Source of the DNA: Drosophila persimilis
Lineage: Eukaryota > Arthropoda > Insecta > Diptera > Drosophilidae
Assembly (NCBI RefSeq): GCF_003286085.1
Contig: NW_020825294.1
Coordinates: forward strand, 4,836,001 to 4,900,000
DNA length: 64,000 bases
Reading direction: 5' to 3'
Shown: positions 20,520 through 32,500 of the stretch, piece after piece
Layout of the letters: each line of letters opens with the position of its first letter
How positions within the stretch are numbered: the stretch's first letter is position 1
Translations under genes and position numbers: made by a program
The notes under the pieces: model-generated
Database searches by the model: none
What the model was told of the DNA's origin: nothing
What the model saw: only the letters and a program-made list of their open reading frames with translations

Positions 20520-23500
20520 TATATTTTTTGAAAGATTTTAATGGGTGGGGGCTACAGTGGAGACTGCTAAGGACCAGCAGATTCTTCACTCGGGAAATAC
20601 CAATTTATTAATATATGAAATACATATATTCCCAGGGCTTCTATTTTCATTAAAGCTAGAACTTGACAGTCTTTTCCATGAATGTAATCCTTTCGTGTCA
20701 TCACTCAACCCTTTAAAGCCCCTTTTGGCACCCGTTTCACCTTTTTTGTGGGATTTTTTAACTAGTTTCGGGCTGTGGTTCGTTTGGTTCTCCTGGCTGT
20801 GTGTCCTGCTACTAAATTATGTGATGCCTTGATTACACGTTATGATAGCACATAAAGGATGTGTGACTTCTGCTGGTAGTGCAAGTGAATCCAATGCGGG
20901 GTGTGGCTGTGGCTGCTGCTGATGTGATCTGTGGCTAGAGTTGTGTCAAAGCAAAAGCCAAATGTTGCAGTGCCCTGGGGAACATAATGAAGGTGAATAG
21001 GAAGGGCTTTAGAGCCTCTATAGAGATCCGAAACTCCCACAAAAAAGTGCTTAAATCAGACAAGGGAGGGCCTTGTCCAACTGTCGAATGGAAATATAAA
21101 ACAATAAACAGGAAACACAGAAAAACACGAGTTTCCGTTGTCAAACACTGAAAAAAATGACACCTGTCCTGTAGGGGGTTTTTCATTGCAGGTGACACTG
21201 AAAAACATTCATTCACTCACTTTCCAATGAAAAGAGGCTTCTCCTCCCCTGAGAAATCAATTAGTCTGAGGTTTTTCCCCAGAGAGAGAGAGAAAGAAAG
21301 AGGCAAATATAATGATATTTTAATTGAACAGATGGATGGGAGTTCTGTGCACCCAAAAGTAGTGGGGAAAATGAGGCATGAGGCCTGAAGGACGGGCATC
21401 CTTTTGCCTCTCCGAAGGCTTTCAATTGCTAATTAATTCATATGTGTGTGTGTGGTGTGCGGCTTGGTGTGGTGTCAAAAAGTTTATGTTGTGCTGTAAT
21501 TAAAAGTGTATGTAGGAGAGTGTACACTGTACACCAGCTAAATCTAATTTGCACATTTTCGCACTTAATTCACACGAAGACGAAACAGGCTGAGGCAAAA
21601 ACATGGCACTTGAGAGGCAGACGACAGACGACAGCATTGACATGCCCCTGTCGCAGGCACCAAAATGTGCGGCTAATATCCTTTCATTTATTCAGTTTGT
21701 GTCTCCCGTGTGTGTGTGTGTGTCTCCTGGAGGCGCTCCATGTGGCAAATGGATGCATACGCATTAATTTCCGCTTTGTCTTAACCCTGCGCCGCCAGCG
21801 CCTTGTGCGATGCGGTTCTTGACTTAATTATTGACTTTAATGACACTTTCCTGAGACTTTCGAGAGGGCTTAAAAAATGTTTAAAAAAGGCCTGGCATCT
21901 TGTGGGGAAATTTAATTAAAAGTAGCTGCCAGTGAGGGCATACATAAGTCAAACAAAGGACTCAAAATAACCACCCTTTAAGGCTGTCTTTGTTGCCAAA
22001 CAATTTGTCAACGATATGGTATTATCAAAGATTGCTGATTGAAATTTTCGCTGGCTGGAAGATTGCTGGAAGATTGATTTGCAACAGCAACAATGTGGCG
22101 GCACACACAGATCCAAAGAATGTTTGAGCACGAGAGAGAGAGAGAGCACAGTCTGCAGTTGAAGATGATAATGATTGATTCGCCATAATGCCAGGAGGCA
22201 GGGAGCTCTCTCTCTCCTTGCAGAGTTTTCCCAGTGTCTGTTTCTGTTGTTGTTTTAAAAGTGAATCAGGCAGCAGGCAGCAGGCAGCAGGGGGGTAGCG
22301 AGGGGCGATTGCTAATCATCAATCAATCATATTGCCACGGGGAATCGCTCCTTCCATGCCTTCCTTGCATAAAACAAAAGCCAGAAAATGCGCTCTCGTT
22401 TCGCTCACTCAGAGTTTTGATCCTGTAAAGTATGCCCTGCCATGCCATCGGTTTGTCTTTGGCTTTTCTTGTCTTTCCTCGAGCTGGCCGACTGGCTGAC
22501 TGGCTGGCGAATTTAATTTCATCTGCCAATCAGCATTTGTTGCTGTTACCTTTGGGCCGGGGGCCAGACTTTAAAGCGGCCCAGCCTAGGGAATGGGCCA
22601 ACAAAAGGTCAGAGACGTATACCAGAGTCGAAGGTTGGACAATGGAAACGCTCGGCTTTAGAGAGTAGAGACTCCGAAAAACTTGTGCAAATTGATTGTA
22701 ATTGACATTTATTGGACAGCAGACGGGGCTGACACACAATTTGAGAACCCGTTTTTTCGCTTTTTCGTTATTCCGTTTCCCCCTTCTCTCACCTGAGCTT
22801 TGCCGTGCAATTGGAAAGACAAAGAACTCTCCAGTGCAGTAACTCTTCTTTTTGGCGAGAGGTGGGGGACTTTTATTTGAAATATACATTTTTGAACGTT
22901 TTACAAATTTTAAAAGCCAAATAAAGGTTACTTTTAGGCAGAAAACTGTCTACAATGTCCGGAGGCTGAGTTGAATTTAATTCAATTTAATTTAGGGGTT
23001 TTTTTATTGTTTTTATAGCATAAATATCATACTTTATGGGGATCTGCTCACCCTTTCAGCACTTTGCATTTAAACAACTCGAAAAGCAAAGACACGAATT
23101 GAGCAAAAATCCCTAAAAATAAGTTTTTATAATGTGCATATTGGTTCCTGTTCTTAGACGATCTGTCGGAAATAAGTTTACTGATTCAGAGGCCAAGGAA
23201 GAAATCCAAAAATTTCATTATTTAAAATAATACATACAATCAAAATGAGATGCAGTGCCTGCAAGATCGAGGGAACTGATTTTTTTCGATCTAATCAAAT
23301 GGGAAAAATACAAAATAAAAATAATATAATTTATTACGTCTATTCCTGAGTTTTAAAAATCAAAATTTCGATTAGAAAAATACCACAATAAAATTAATTT
23401 AAATTAATTATGCCTCTGAAAGCGTAATGTGGTTTAGGCTACAGAAAATCTAAACAAACAAACTTAAAAAAACCTTTTTAAATCTTCATAAAAATCTTAA

Positions 23501-23874
23501 CCATAAAAAATATAATATTAATAATTCATTAAAACATTTTAGAGCTCCAAATCTATCTAAAAAAGTAAATCAGAATATACAAAAAAAAACAAATTCCTTC
23601 TTTTTAATTCTTAAAAAGAAAAATTCGAACAATCAAATAATAAAAATAAAAAATAGTTCATTACATATTTTTAGAGCGCCAGTATCGTTCTAAAAAGGTG
23701 GTTTCTGATCCGCACATCCACATGCAACAAAAAACCCTTCTTTTTAATTATTAAAAACAAACAATAAGAATAAATGTAAAAAACATATTTTCAGAGCCTC
23801 AAATCGTTCTGAAAAGGTGGATCAGAAAATATAAAAAAAAATCTTTATTAATTCAAAAAAAAAATTATAATAAA
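20520..23874. other. Intergenic, nothing called
   Basis: Short frames only. The region contains a (GT)n run near 21442-21475, a GCAGGCA repeat near 22268-22290 and an AT-rich stretch at 22.9-23.9 kb. In that stretch a loose repeat of TTTTTAATT..TTAAAAA and AGAGC(T/G)CC(A/C)A words recurs at 23542, 23673 and 23797 (period about 125 bp), each followed by a TCTAAAAA/TCTGAAAAGGTGG variant. Confidence 0.45.
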
Positions 23875-25008
23875 CGAGGGGGAACGTTGTGAGTTGCTGC
23901 GGACACCGCAACTCTACGGTTATACCCGATACTAAGTCAGTATGGCTCTCCTCCGGCAGACGCCGCTAATATTAAACGACACGACAAAGAGTGCGTGCGA
24001 GAGAGACAGAAAATCAGTCTGAGCGTGACGTCGGGCGCTGCGTAGCCACTGCAAATTGATTTGTTCCTTTTGGCTATAAAAATGATCTGATCTGATCCAG
24101 ATTCAGCAATCTAATAGATATGGTCGGTATCTATGATTCTGCGTTTTTAGTTTTCTCAAATCTGCAATATTGTGGATGCAACAGATTTTCGTCCTTTGTG
24201 GGGGCGGAAGGGGGTGGGGCGAAATTTTGAGATAAAGGTTTTATAGTGAGATCTAACAGAAGTGCGGATACCAAATTTGGTTACTCTAGCGTTAATAGTC
24301 TTTGAGATTTGTGAATATCCCCAGATTTGCATCCTTTGCGGGGGCGGAAGGGGGTGTGGCGAAATTTTGAAACAAACTCGTCTCGGTCCGATATACTAGG
24401 AGTGTGGATACCAAATTTGGTTGCTCTAGCTTTTATAGTCTCTGAGATCTAGGCGCTAATGTTTTACTCTAAGCAAAGCCGCCTATGCTACCTGTGTGTT
24501 AGAGAGAGACAGGGCGAGAAAAAATGAAATTGTTTTCTTGATGGTGGCTATAATAGTAATACGATCCAATTCAGATTCTGCAGTCTAAAAGATATGGTCA
24601 TTCTCTACGATTCTGCGTTTTTTGTTTTCTCGTATCTTTAAAATTGTGGATGCCACAGATTTTCGCCCTTTGTGGGGGCGGAAGTGGGCGGGGCAAAGTT
24701 TTGAAATATTTTTGTAGCAGTGACATATCACAGAAGTCTGGATCCAAAACATCGTTGCTCTAGCTCTTATAGTCTTTGAGCATTAGGCGCTGAAGGGGAC
24801 GGACAGACGGACAGACGGACAGACGGACGGACGGACAGACGGACAGACGGACAGACAGACATGGCTCAATCGACTCGGCTATTGATGCTGATCAAGAATA
24901 TATATACTTTATGGGGTCGGAAACGATTCCTTCTGGACGTTACACACATCCACTTTTACCACAAATCTAATATACCCCAATACTCATTTTGAGTATCGGG
25001 TATAAAAA
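23875..25008 (-). mobile_element. DINE-1/SGM-type non-autonomous Helitron-like element
   Basis: Read on the minus strand, the element starts near 25008 with TTTTTATACCCGATACTC. It continues through a conserved DINE-1-like block (GAATCGTTTCCGACCCCATA, then AAAGTATATATATTCTTGAT and AGCCGAGTCGATT). A GTCTGTCCGTCTGTCC microsatellite follows, then a roughly 800-bp body with three related GGGGGCGGAAG segments. It ends near 23875 after AGTATCGGGTATAA and a hairpin (GAGTTGC/GCAACTC, 23891-23914). The 14-bp word TTATACCCGATACT (23920-23933) is perfectly inverted at 24992-25005. Subterminal inverted repeats plus a 3' hairpin and no coding capacity fit DINE-1/SGM elements. The three-fold internal similarity suggests body duplication. 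Confidence 0.8.
24788..24860. repeat. GGACAGAC microsatellite inside the element
   Basis: Tandem GGACAGAC/GGAC units. This is the variable microsatellite characteristic of DINE-1-type elements. Confidence 0.85.
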
Positions 25009-28000
25009 TATAAGTAAAAATAGTTCATTAAAATAAATATGTCAAATAAAGTGGGCCTAGTGCTGAATATTTTTTGGTTTGCTATTGATATGTTGAACCT
25101 TTAAATACAGAAATATCCCCATTTAATTTTGATATTTTTGGTAAATAAATAAAATACGATAAAATAAAATTACAGCAATAGCCCGCTAATTGATCGCAGT
25201 CCATCACTCCATCACACACTTGCTATGCCCTTAAAAGCCGAAAAAACCGAAACCGAAACGAATAAATAATTGCAAAACACTTTGGAAACAATTCATCAAT
25301 TCGGCAGTTGAGCGATTTTCGTGGCTTTTACAGCTTTTGGCTCTAAAAATCAATGCAACAAAATTTGTTATATTATTTGCACATAAATTTAATTGGAAAA
25401 CTTTTGTGCGGAAAATGCCATGCAACATTGACATTGTCGTTGTCGCTGGCTGTCGATTGTGTGGCCATTGAAGGAATTTCCACACAAAGGATATCGCTTC
25501 CGTTCTCCACACATGTGATAGACTGAGAGAGAGAGAGAGAGAGAGTGGGAGAGGGAGTGGGAGAGAGAGAGACCAACTAAGTTTTCGGCTAAAATTTACT
25601 TTAGAACAAATTAAAAGTTCAAGTTTTGTGCCTCCTCGACTCGACTCGATTCGACTCGAGGGTGGGGCGTGTGAAGTTTTACAAGAGGATAGATATGTCC
25701 CCCTTTCCCCACCTCTCCGTGCGTGTGTGTGGGGGCGTGACTGTACTCAATGTTGTACTTTGGCTTGTACTTTATGCGCCACCGCACAATCATTAAAGTT
25801 CAAATGGAATCGGGACTCGGGACTCGGGACCAATCCCTCAAGTTGCCAAAACTTTTTCAAATGTTTGTCATTCAGTTCCCCCGCCCGCCACCCCTTCCGG
25901 CCGCCCCTGCCACATCCGGTGTCCATGTGTTTGGTGTTCTGTAAAGTCAGCGACAGACAATTACCCAAAGAATCGCCAGATGGTAGATGGTTCTCGATCA
26001 AGAAAAGGGACACTAAGATAGTGTTTGATTGATATTCGATTGATACGATTTTCGGCATGTGTTTATCTCTATAAAGATATGGAAATATATAGAGAGGGGC
26101 TCATTTATTATATAACTATTTTTACATCTTTCTATAAATAATATTTGAACTATTTTATTTTTATAATTTTATAATTTTTCTTTTGGTTTTTTTATAAATT
26201 AAAATTCTCTGTCTACTCCCCACATCCTCTATAATTATTTTTAAATTCAGGGCATCCAAAGGAGCTGCCACATGTCGCAGAACCATCACATTCATACGAT
26301 TAAGAAGGTCTATGATTAGGAAGACCCAATAGCGTCCGTCGATGGGGCATGACCATCGAAACTGCCCGTTGCTTCCGGCCACTTCTGCGGAGTCCTGTAA
26401 TTTTGATGGAAGACAGCTGTGCACCCGATTTACAGGGCAAAGGAATGCAGTATTCTACGAGCTGGAATACCCATCCTTCGAGAGCGTTATAGGAGCTTCC
26501 TTGTCCGTAGCGTTCATCCATTTCCCAAGGATCGATGATGGATGATCGGACATCTTTTAACTTTCCCTTTAATTGTTTTTTGTTTCCCCAAAAGAGTTTT
26601 CTATAAATATCCACAGAAATGCATGCGATTCTCCTACAGAAATTCCTTCAAATTGTCGCAAGACTTTCTCTCAAATAAGCCCCATAAAAGATATGTAAAA
26701 AACGATATCCTTTTGCTCAATTACCGATTAGCCGCAATCCCAAAAGTTCGTTTCGCACAGCACCAACAAAACGATTGTAAAGTTTTTTGGCTTTTCTAAG
26801 AAAAAATATGCAAATCCTTGCATTGCTATCAAAGACGAAGAAATTCCGAGATTAGTGGGGGAGAAAGTTTGTGTTTTTTTTTGTTTTCGGGGCAGCCCCA
26901 AGAGCATTGTAGGGGTCGGAGGTCACCAAGTCCGATACGTCATCAGGCGGCGGTACGGGCAGGGGCACGGACAGGGGCACGGGCAAGGGCATCATCATAA
27001 TCATAAATGATAAATTGTCAATTCCCGCTGGCCATGTCCTTTCTTTCCTTTCGCTCTTTCTCAAAGTTTTCCTCCATAAGTTTCCCCCCCCCCCTCCCCA
27101 TTTGGTGATGGAGAGGGGCGTCGGCTCGGGGTGCCAAAGTAATAAAGGAAAACACAACAATCATATTTTTATGGTAGGAGGGATGGTGGAGGGGGGGAGA
27201 GAAAATGCAAATGCAAAATGGGAGACGGCAGACGGCAGGACAACAACCCCACCATCCCCACTCAACTCCAATTTCAACTCATTCGCGTATCCTTGCTGGT
27301 GGCCGAGAAAGGAATCCCTGGAAAAGCTGGAAAAAAAAACTAAACTGAATTTATGGCACTCCAGCGAGGGGTATACCCTTATTCTGCATTTAAGTATGAG
27401 TTATAGATCGGTCGTTCTGTAGCTTAAAAAACTCCCAAGTCCTTGATTCAACTTTTCTTTGATTTCGAAACGAATTCAGATTTATTTCAAGGGAAATACT
27501 GTGACTCCAGTAATGTAAAAGGTAGAATATTTTGTGAGAAGCCTAAAGAGACCTCGATCTCTCTCAATTTTGCCAGCACTTGTCCCGAGAGAAAGGAGAG
27601 AAAGAGAGGTCCTAGGACCACAAACTAGTTATGTTTTAAAGCTTTTTCTTCCTCTTCATTTATTCTCTTTCCACCCAATGCTTCGATGATTCGAATCTTA
27701 GAAAATGGTCGGAAACTCTTTCTTTCTTCAGCTCGAGTTTGTACCCCTAAGCCCCGCAAAGCTTAGATCTCCTTATCCCACCAATATACCCCATTGGAGG
27801 AGAGTACCCTAACCGGTAGGTAGGTAGGAAAAAACCCACAATCGAATCAAGTTTCTGTAGGTGGCAATGATGCTCCTGCTCCTGCTCCTGTGGCCGATAA
27901 AATGATTTGCGTACAAATTGGTTCAGGGCGAAATTCGATTGAGCTGTGGGAATATTCAGGCGTCCCTTTGTTAACCGGGTTAACGCGCCAAAGGCCGGCA

Positions 28001-29060
28001 AAAGGGAAAAGCGCCAAAAAAAAAAAAAAAAATAGAAGGCAAAAATATGGCAAAAAGAGAGCAACCACAACGGATGTAGCGGCGGATAAAAGAATTCTGG
28101 CAGCCGCCAGAAACGAACTTCGTAAAGAGCTAAAACCGATTTGAGAGAAAAGAAGAAGAAAAAACTCTAGTTTTTTTTTTTTTTGTGGCCCAAAAGAAGT
28201 TTGAAAGGAGAAAAAACTCCAAAAAGCTTTTGTGGTTATTGCATTCTCTTCTTCCTTGCCTTTCTTACGACTTTCCTTATGTTTTTTTCTTCTTTTTTCT
28301 TTTGCCTTTCTTGCCGGGGCGTAACAATCTCTGATGCTGCTGCCAAATATGCCGGAAATTTTTAATGATTTCCGTTTGCAGAGGAGAGTCCTGTCTCCTC
28401 CGGAGGAGTCTCTTCTCCTCTTCTCAAATGAAAACAAATCGCCATCGCATCGCTGCTGCAGTCAGCAAAAGTCGCAATCGCAATGGCAGTCGAAGAAACG
28501 GCATTCATTACATTTTTCATAGAGTTTTCCCCCTCTCTCTCTCGCACTCGCTGTGTCCAAACAATTTGTGGAGATTCGTGGGATAAATCAATCGATATGT
28601 CATCATTAGTTCTGGGGATGCCCCTCCTCTCCCCACCGCCAAGGGGGTGCCGAGTGCCCACTGAAGTGAGGACAAGTCATTCATTCGCCATTGGGCCGTG
28701 ATGGGGAAGGGGACCAAGGCAAATAGGGTGAATGGGGAACTCTTGTGTGGCCTGTTCTTTGATTGAAAACCAAACAACTTTCTCCCAGAAACTACACGTT
28801 TATATCTTTAGATGTCAGTACCTATGGGCACTTTCCATACTTGTGGCAGTACTTTCCACCTATATTATAGAACACGACTAAATCTTTTATTTACAAAGCA
28901 TTTACGATAGTCTGAAGGCTTCCAGGCTTCACTGAGGCTTCTAAAATCCCTTTGCAATGATTGTCTTTAGTTAGGAATACAACTGTAGATATTTTAATTT
29001 AATTTTATCATTTAAATATTTTATTATTATTATTTATTTCAATTTATTGTTGTTTATTTG
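25009..29060. other. Intergenic with one coding-like island
   Basis: No intact gene is called. There are GA-rich runs near 25525-25570 and a poly-pyrimidine stretch at 27090. Around 28000-28370 there are A- and T-runs and cryptic frames of purine/pyrimidine composition (Lys-rich or Phe-rich translations) that I treat as artefacts. The island at 26240-26560 is listed separately. Confidence 0.45.
26240..26560 (-). pseudogene. Coding-like island with a frame switch
   Basis: On the minus strand one frame reads DERYGQGSSYNALEGW then VFQLVEYCIPLPCKSGA. An overlapping frame continues SAEVAGSNGQFRWSCPIDGR then YWVFLIIDLLNRMNVMV. Both have amino-acid usage unlike random AT-rich DNA, and the region is GC-richer than its flanks. 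The plus strand also has a plausible 67-codon frame, so strand is uncertain. I do not recognise a family. Confidence 0.25.
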
Positions 29061-29582
29061 GCCGCACACTCAGAGAAAAAGGGCCTGGAATTGCAATATG
29101 TTCTTTTAAAAATTTAAAATCCATTCCAATAGAGTTATGTCTAAAGTAGAAATTGTTAAAAATATGATATATGAAAATATTTAATATAAAAATATTTTAT
29201 AATTTATAAGGATTTTATTATATTTTACTATAATTAGTATATTAGTATATATTTTGTAAATATAAAATATATAAATTTGGGTCGTATTAAAAAGACTTTT
29301 TAATACATTTATACAATTTAAATCAAAAGGAATTCTATTTAAATTTTTGTGTAATTTTAATTTAATTTTAATTAATTAATTTTAATTTATTTTAAATTGA
29401 ATTATAGGTGTGATTCTGAAAGCGTGATTATTATTTTCAGTTTACTCTATAAAATAAAAAAAAAAGAATTATTTCTGATTTTAATAATACAAATCATATT
29501 GTAATTTTTGCATTATACTATTTATATTCCTTACGATCCCTGGTCTCTTTTTACTACCCGTTTTTTTGCTCTGAGCACACCT
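29061..29582. mobile_element. MITE-like AT-rich element with short terminal inverted repeats
   Basis: The left end CACACTCAGAGAAAAAGG (29065-29082) is roughly inverted at the right end TTTTTTTGCTCTGAGCACAC (29561-29580). The 480 bp between are almost pure A/T with no coding potential. A second element with better-matched ends of the same sequence lies at 41473-41707, which supports a dispersed family. Confidence 0.4.
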
Positions 29583-32500
29583 TTGTTTCTCTCTATTTTC
29601 CGATTAACAGTTTCCATCTTCCATCATTTGATTGCTCGTTTGAGTGGAGGGGATATTTAAACCCATTACGAATCGGCAAGGAAGAGCAATGTGAAATAAA
29701 CAAAATTAAGTGAGCAAACACACGTACACACAGGCAGACACACACATATATGTACATATTGTCAGCGCTCTTTTGAAACGCTCTCTTAAGCCTCGGGTGT
29801 TTGGCACTGGAGGGCTAAAAGCATAAAAGCCAGAAACATGTTGATTACATTTGCCAGATTAAAGCAGACATAATCAATCTCGGCGATTGCCTCACTGACT
29901 GACTGACTGACAGAGGGACAGAAGGACAGAGGGAGAGACAGACTGATGGACTGAATGAGTGTGTAGCGCCCCAAGGCGTCGGAGCAGGAGAAGGAGCAGC
30001 TAAGAGCAATAGACACCTGGGCGACATAGTGCTACCTGGGAAAATCGTGCTGACACAAAGAGCGACGTTTGATTAAGCGAAGCAGCGCCTTTGGCAGCAT
30101 ACCCACACCCACACCCCGCCGACACTCCCATCCTCTACACCGAAGACACCACCACCTCATTCTCTTTGTGACGCTGCCAAATGCAATCAGATTACACTTC
30201 GTTTGCCGTTCCGTTCCGAGTGGTATCCCTTTTTACATTTTTTGCTCCCTCCTTCTAAATTGTCAGCGATAACACGGAGAGGAAAAGCAAACCGAAAACT
30301 AGAGAGAGCGGGGGGTGGCGGGATAGAGTGTGGAGAAAATATTATGCAGAGCTTTCGCTATTAAATATCAAGAATACGGCTTGGTCACCCACCGCGAGAG
30401 AGAGAGGGAGCGACAGAGAGTGTGTGTATCGCCTTCTATGGCCTGCCTGCAGCTATGGTCGGGAATGTATTTTATATCTCGCCCTTGCATTCATATTATA
30501 ATTTGTTCCACCTCCGGCCATGTTATTTAGTTACGCACTTACATCGTAAAAATGTCAGAAACTATGGTGTTGATCCCCGCGGGACATAGTGCCTCCACTC
30601 ATACGAGTAGGAGTACATGTTTATCATTATTTCTCCTCACTTTCCAGACCCTTTTGCGTTTCGAGAAAACGTTGCGTGAAATACTACCCCGCAGCAATGT
30701 CTAGGCGTTGGCGTGAGGGAAAAAAAACAGTAAGGAACTTCCACAGAAAGAACTTTTCCAAATTAAAGGCAGAAATTTAAAGAATAATGCAAAAGTTGGC
30801 TTTTGGGATATAAATTTATATGCGTATAAAGATCGGCAGTTGTTGTTGGCAATATTATGCTTTTTACTTGATTTTTTGGGTATTTTATCAATGTACAAGC
30901 CATTCAGCATTAATGTTGAACCACTGCAGGAGTTTAAGGACATTAAAGTTCAGTAATGCTGTTAAAAGAAATCTGAAATTCTTCAGGTCCGCATTATTGT
31001 TCGAAATTAAAGCGTATTTTACAATGATAATCAAATTAAAATAAATTCAACTCACCTTTTTATAAATATTTCACGAAAAACCTTCTCTTCATTTTATAAC
31101 ATTTTTTTCATAATCTTGCATCGTTCTTCTTAGAAACGCGATAAGAGAGAGAACGCGACCCGCACAACAATTACACACGAAACGAAACGAAACGAAACGA
31201 CGACAGAAAAGCATTGGGAAGAAAAAAAAAATTTCATAATTTGATTAATATTTCATATGGGTATAAAGACCATAGGAACTTTCACGCACTTCACCGATTT
31301 GTAAACATTTATTTGTACCTTTAACATTTGAATTAAATGAGCAGATTCCAATAAGAGCACGCATTGTCAGTGTATTAACATAAGAAGAGCCATTGCAAAG
31401 AACACTCCCACGCCACTCGCACAATTTGATCGCCCAAAAGAGAGCGAGAGAGTGAGAGAGTCAAACTTTCATCTTCACCTTCAATTAAGACACTTGCTGC
31501 TGCGCTTTACTGCAAGAGTGCTCTCTGCAAAAGAAGAGCCACTTCGCGCTCTTCTTGCATTCTCTTATCGGTTGACACACGCACACACAAAAACAAAAAG
31601 AATGTAAGACACCTGTGACCCGCATGGTACTGAGGGTGCTCCGCTGCCCTTTCGCTGCATTTACGTTGTATTTGCACAAGAAAAGAGTCAAAATACACTT
31701 GTTGCCCTGCACTTGCACATTTTCAGCTGGGATCTACCAATGTTCTTCCATTTTTTCTTTTTGTATGCCTTTTTTCCGTCTCCGCACCACACACACGCAC
31801 ATTTTCTTGGATTTATCACTTTAAAGTCAGGTTTTTTCATATTTTTCATTGCATTACACTAACAAACATTGTGTGACAACTTTTCCGAATGATTTTCACA
31901 ATTTTCCCGCTTTTCACGACCCGAAACCGGCAAAAGAACGCGGAGCAGACTGTGAACGCGCGCAAATGGAAGTTGGAAATGTAAGAGAGGGGAGTGGAGA
32001 GAGGAGAGCAGTGTAAATGCGTGGGCAGCTTAAAGCTCGCGCATTCATGCTCTCGATGCTCGCTGCAAGGTGGTCGACTAACTCTCTTTTGGATATTACT
32101 TTACGCTCAGCCCTACCGAGAGCGCTTTGATGGCATGTTTGATGAGAGAGAGAGAAGAACGAAGTTCAAGAGCAAGTTGATGGAGCTTGCTCATCTCATT
32201 GACAATTAACATTTCTGCTCATTCCCCTTCCCCTCTCTATCCCTCTGCTAATGTAAAGTATAAAAGCGAAGGTGTTGTGCGCTGCTATTTGTAATGTAAA
32301 GCAGACTGCAACTGGGGATGTATGTAGTTCAAATAGAATTGAATATTTTCTATAATATTATTAAAAATCAATCATAAATCAATTATTAGTTTCCAAAACA
32401 GCAATGATATATGAAACTTTATCTTAATGTACGGAATATATGTGGAATGTGTGTGGAATGTGTGTGGAATGTATGTGGAATGTATGTAATCGAGTGCATG

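Noticed and set aside
24781-24865. Possible CRISPR-like array in GGACAGAC repeats
   Set aside because: Simple microsatellite inside a DINE-1-type element, no spacers, eukaryotic DNA.
32259-32290. TATAAAAG as a gene promoter
   Set aside because: No good initiator at the right distance and no plausible transcript downstream; mentioned only as part of the intergenic description.
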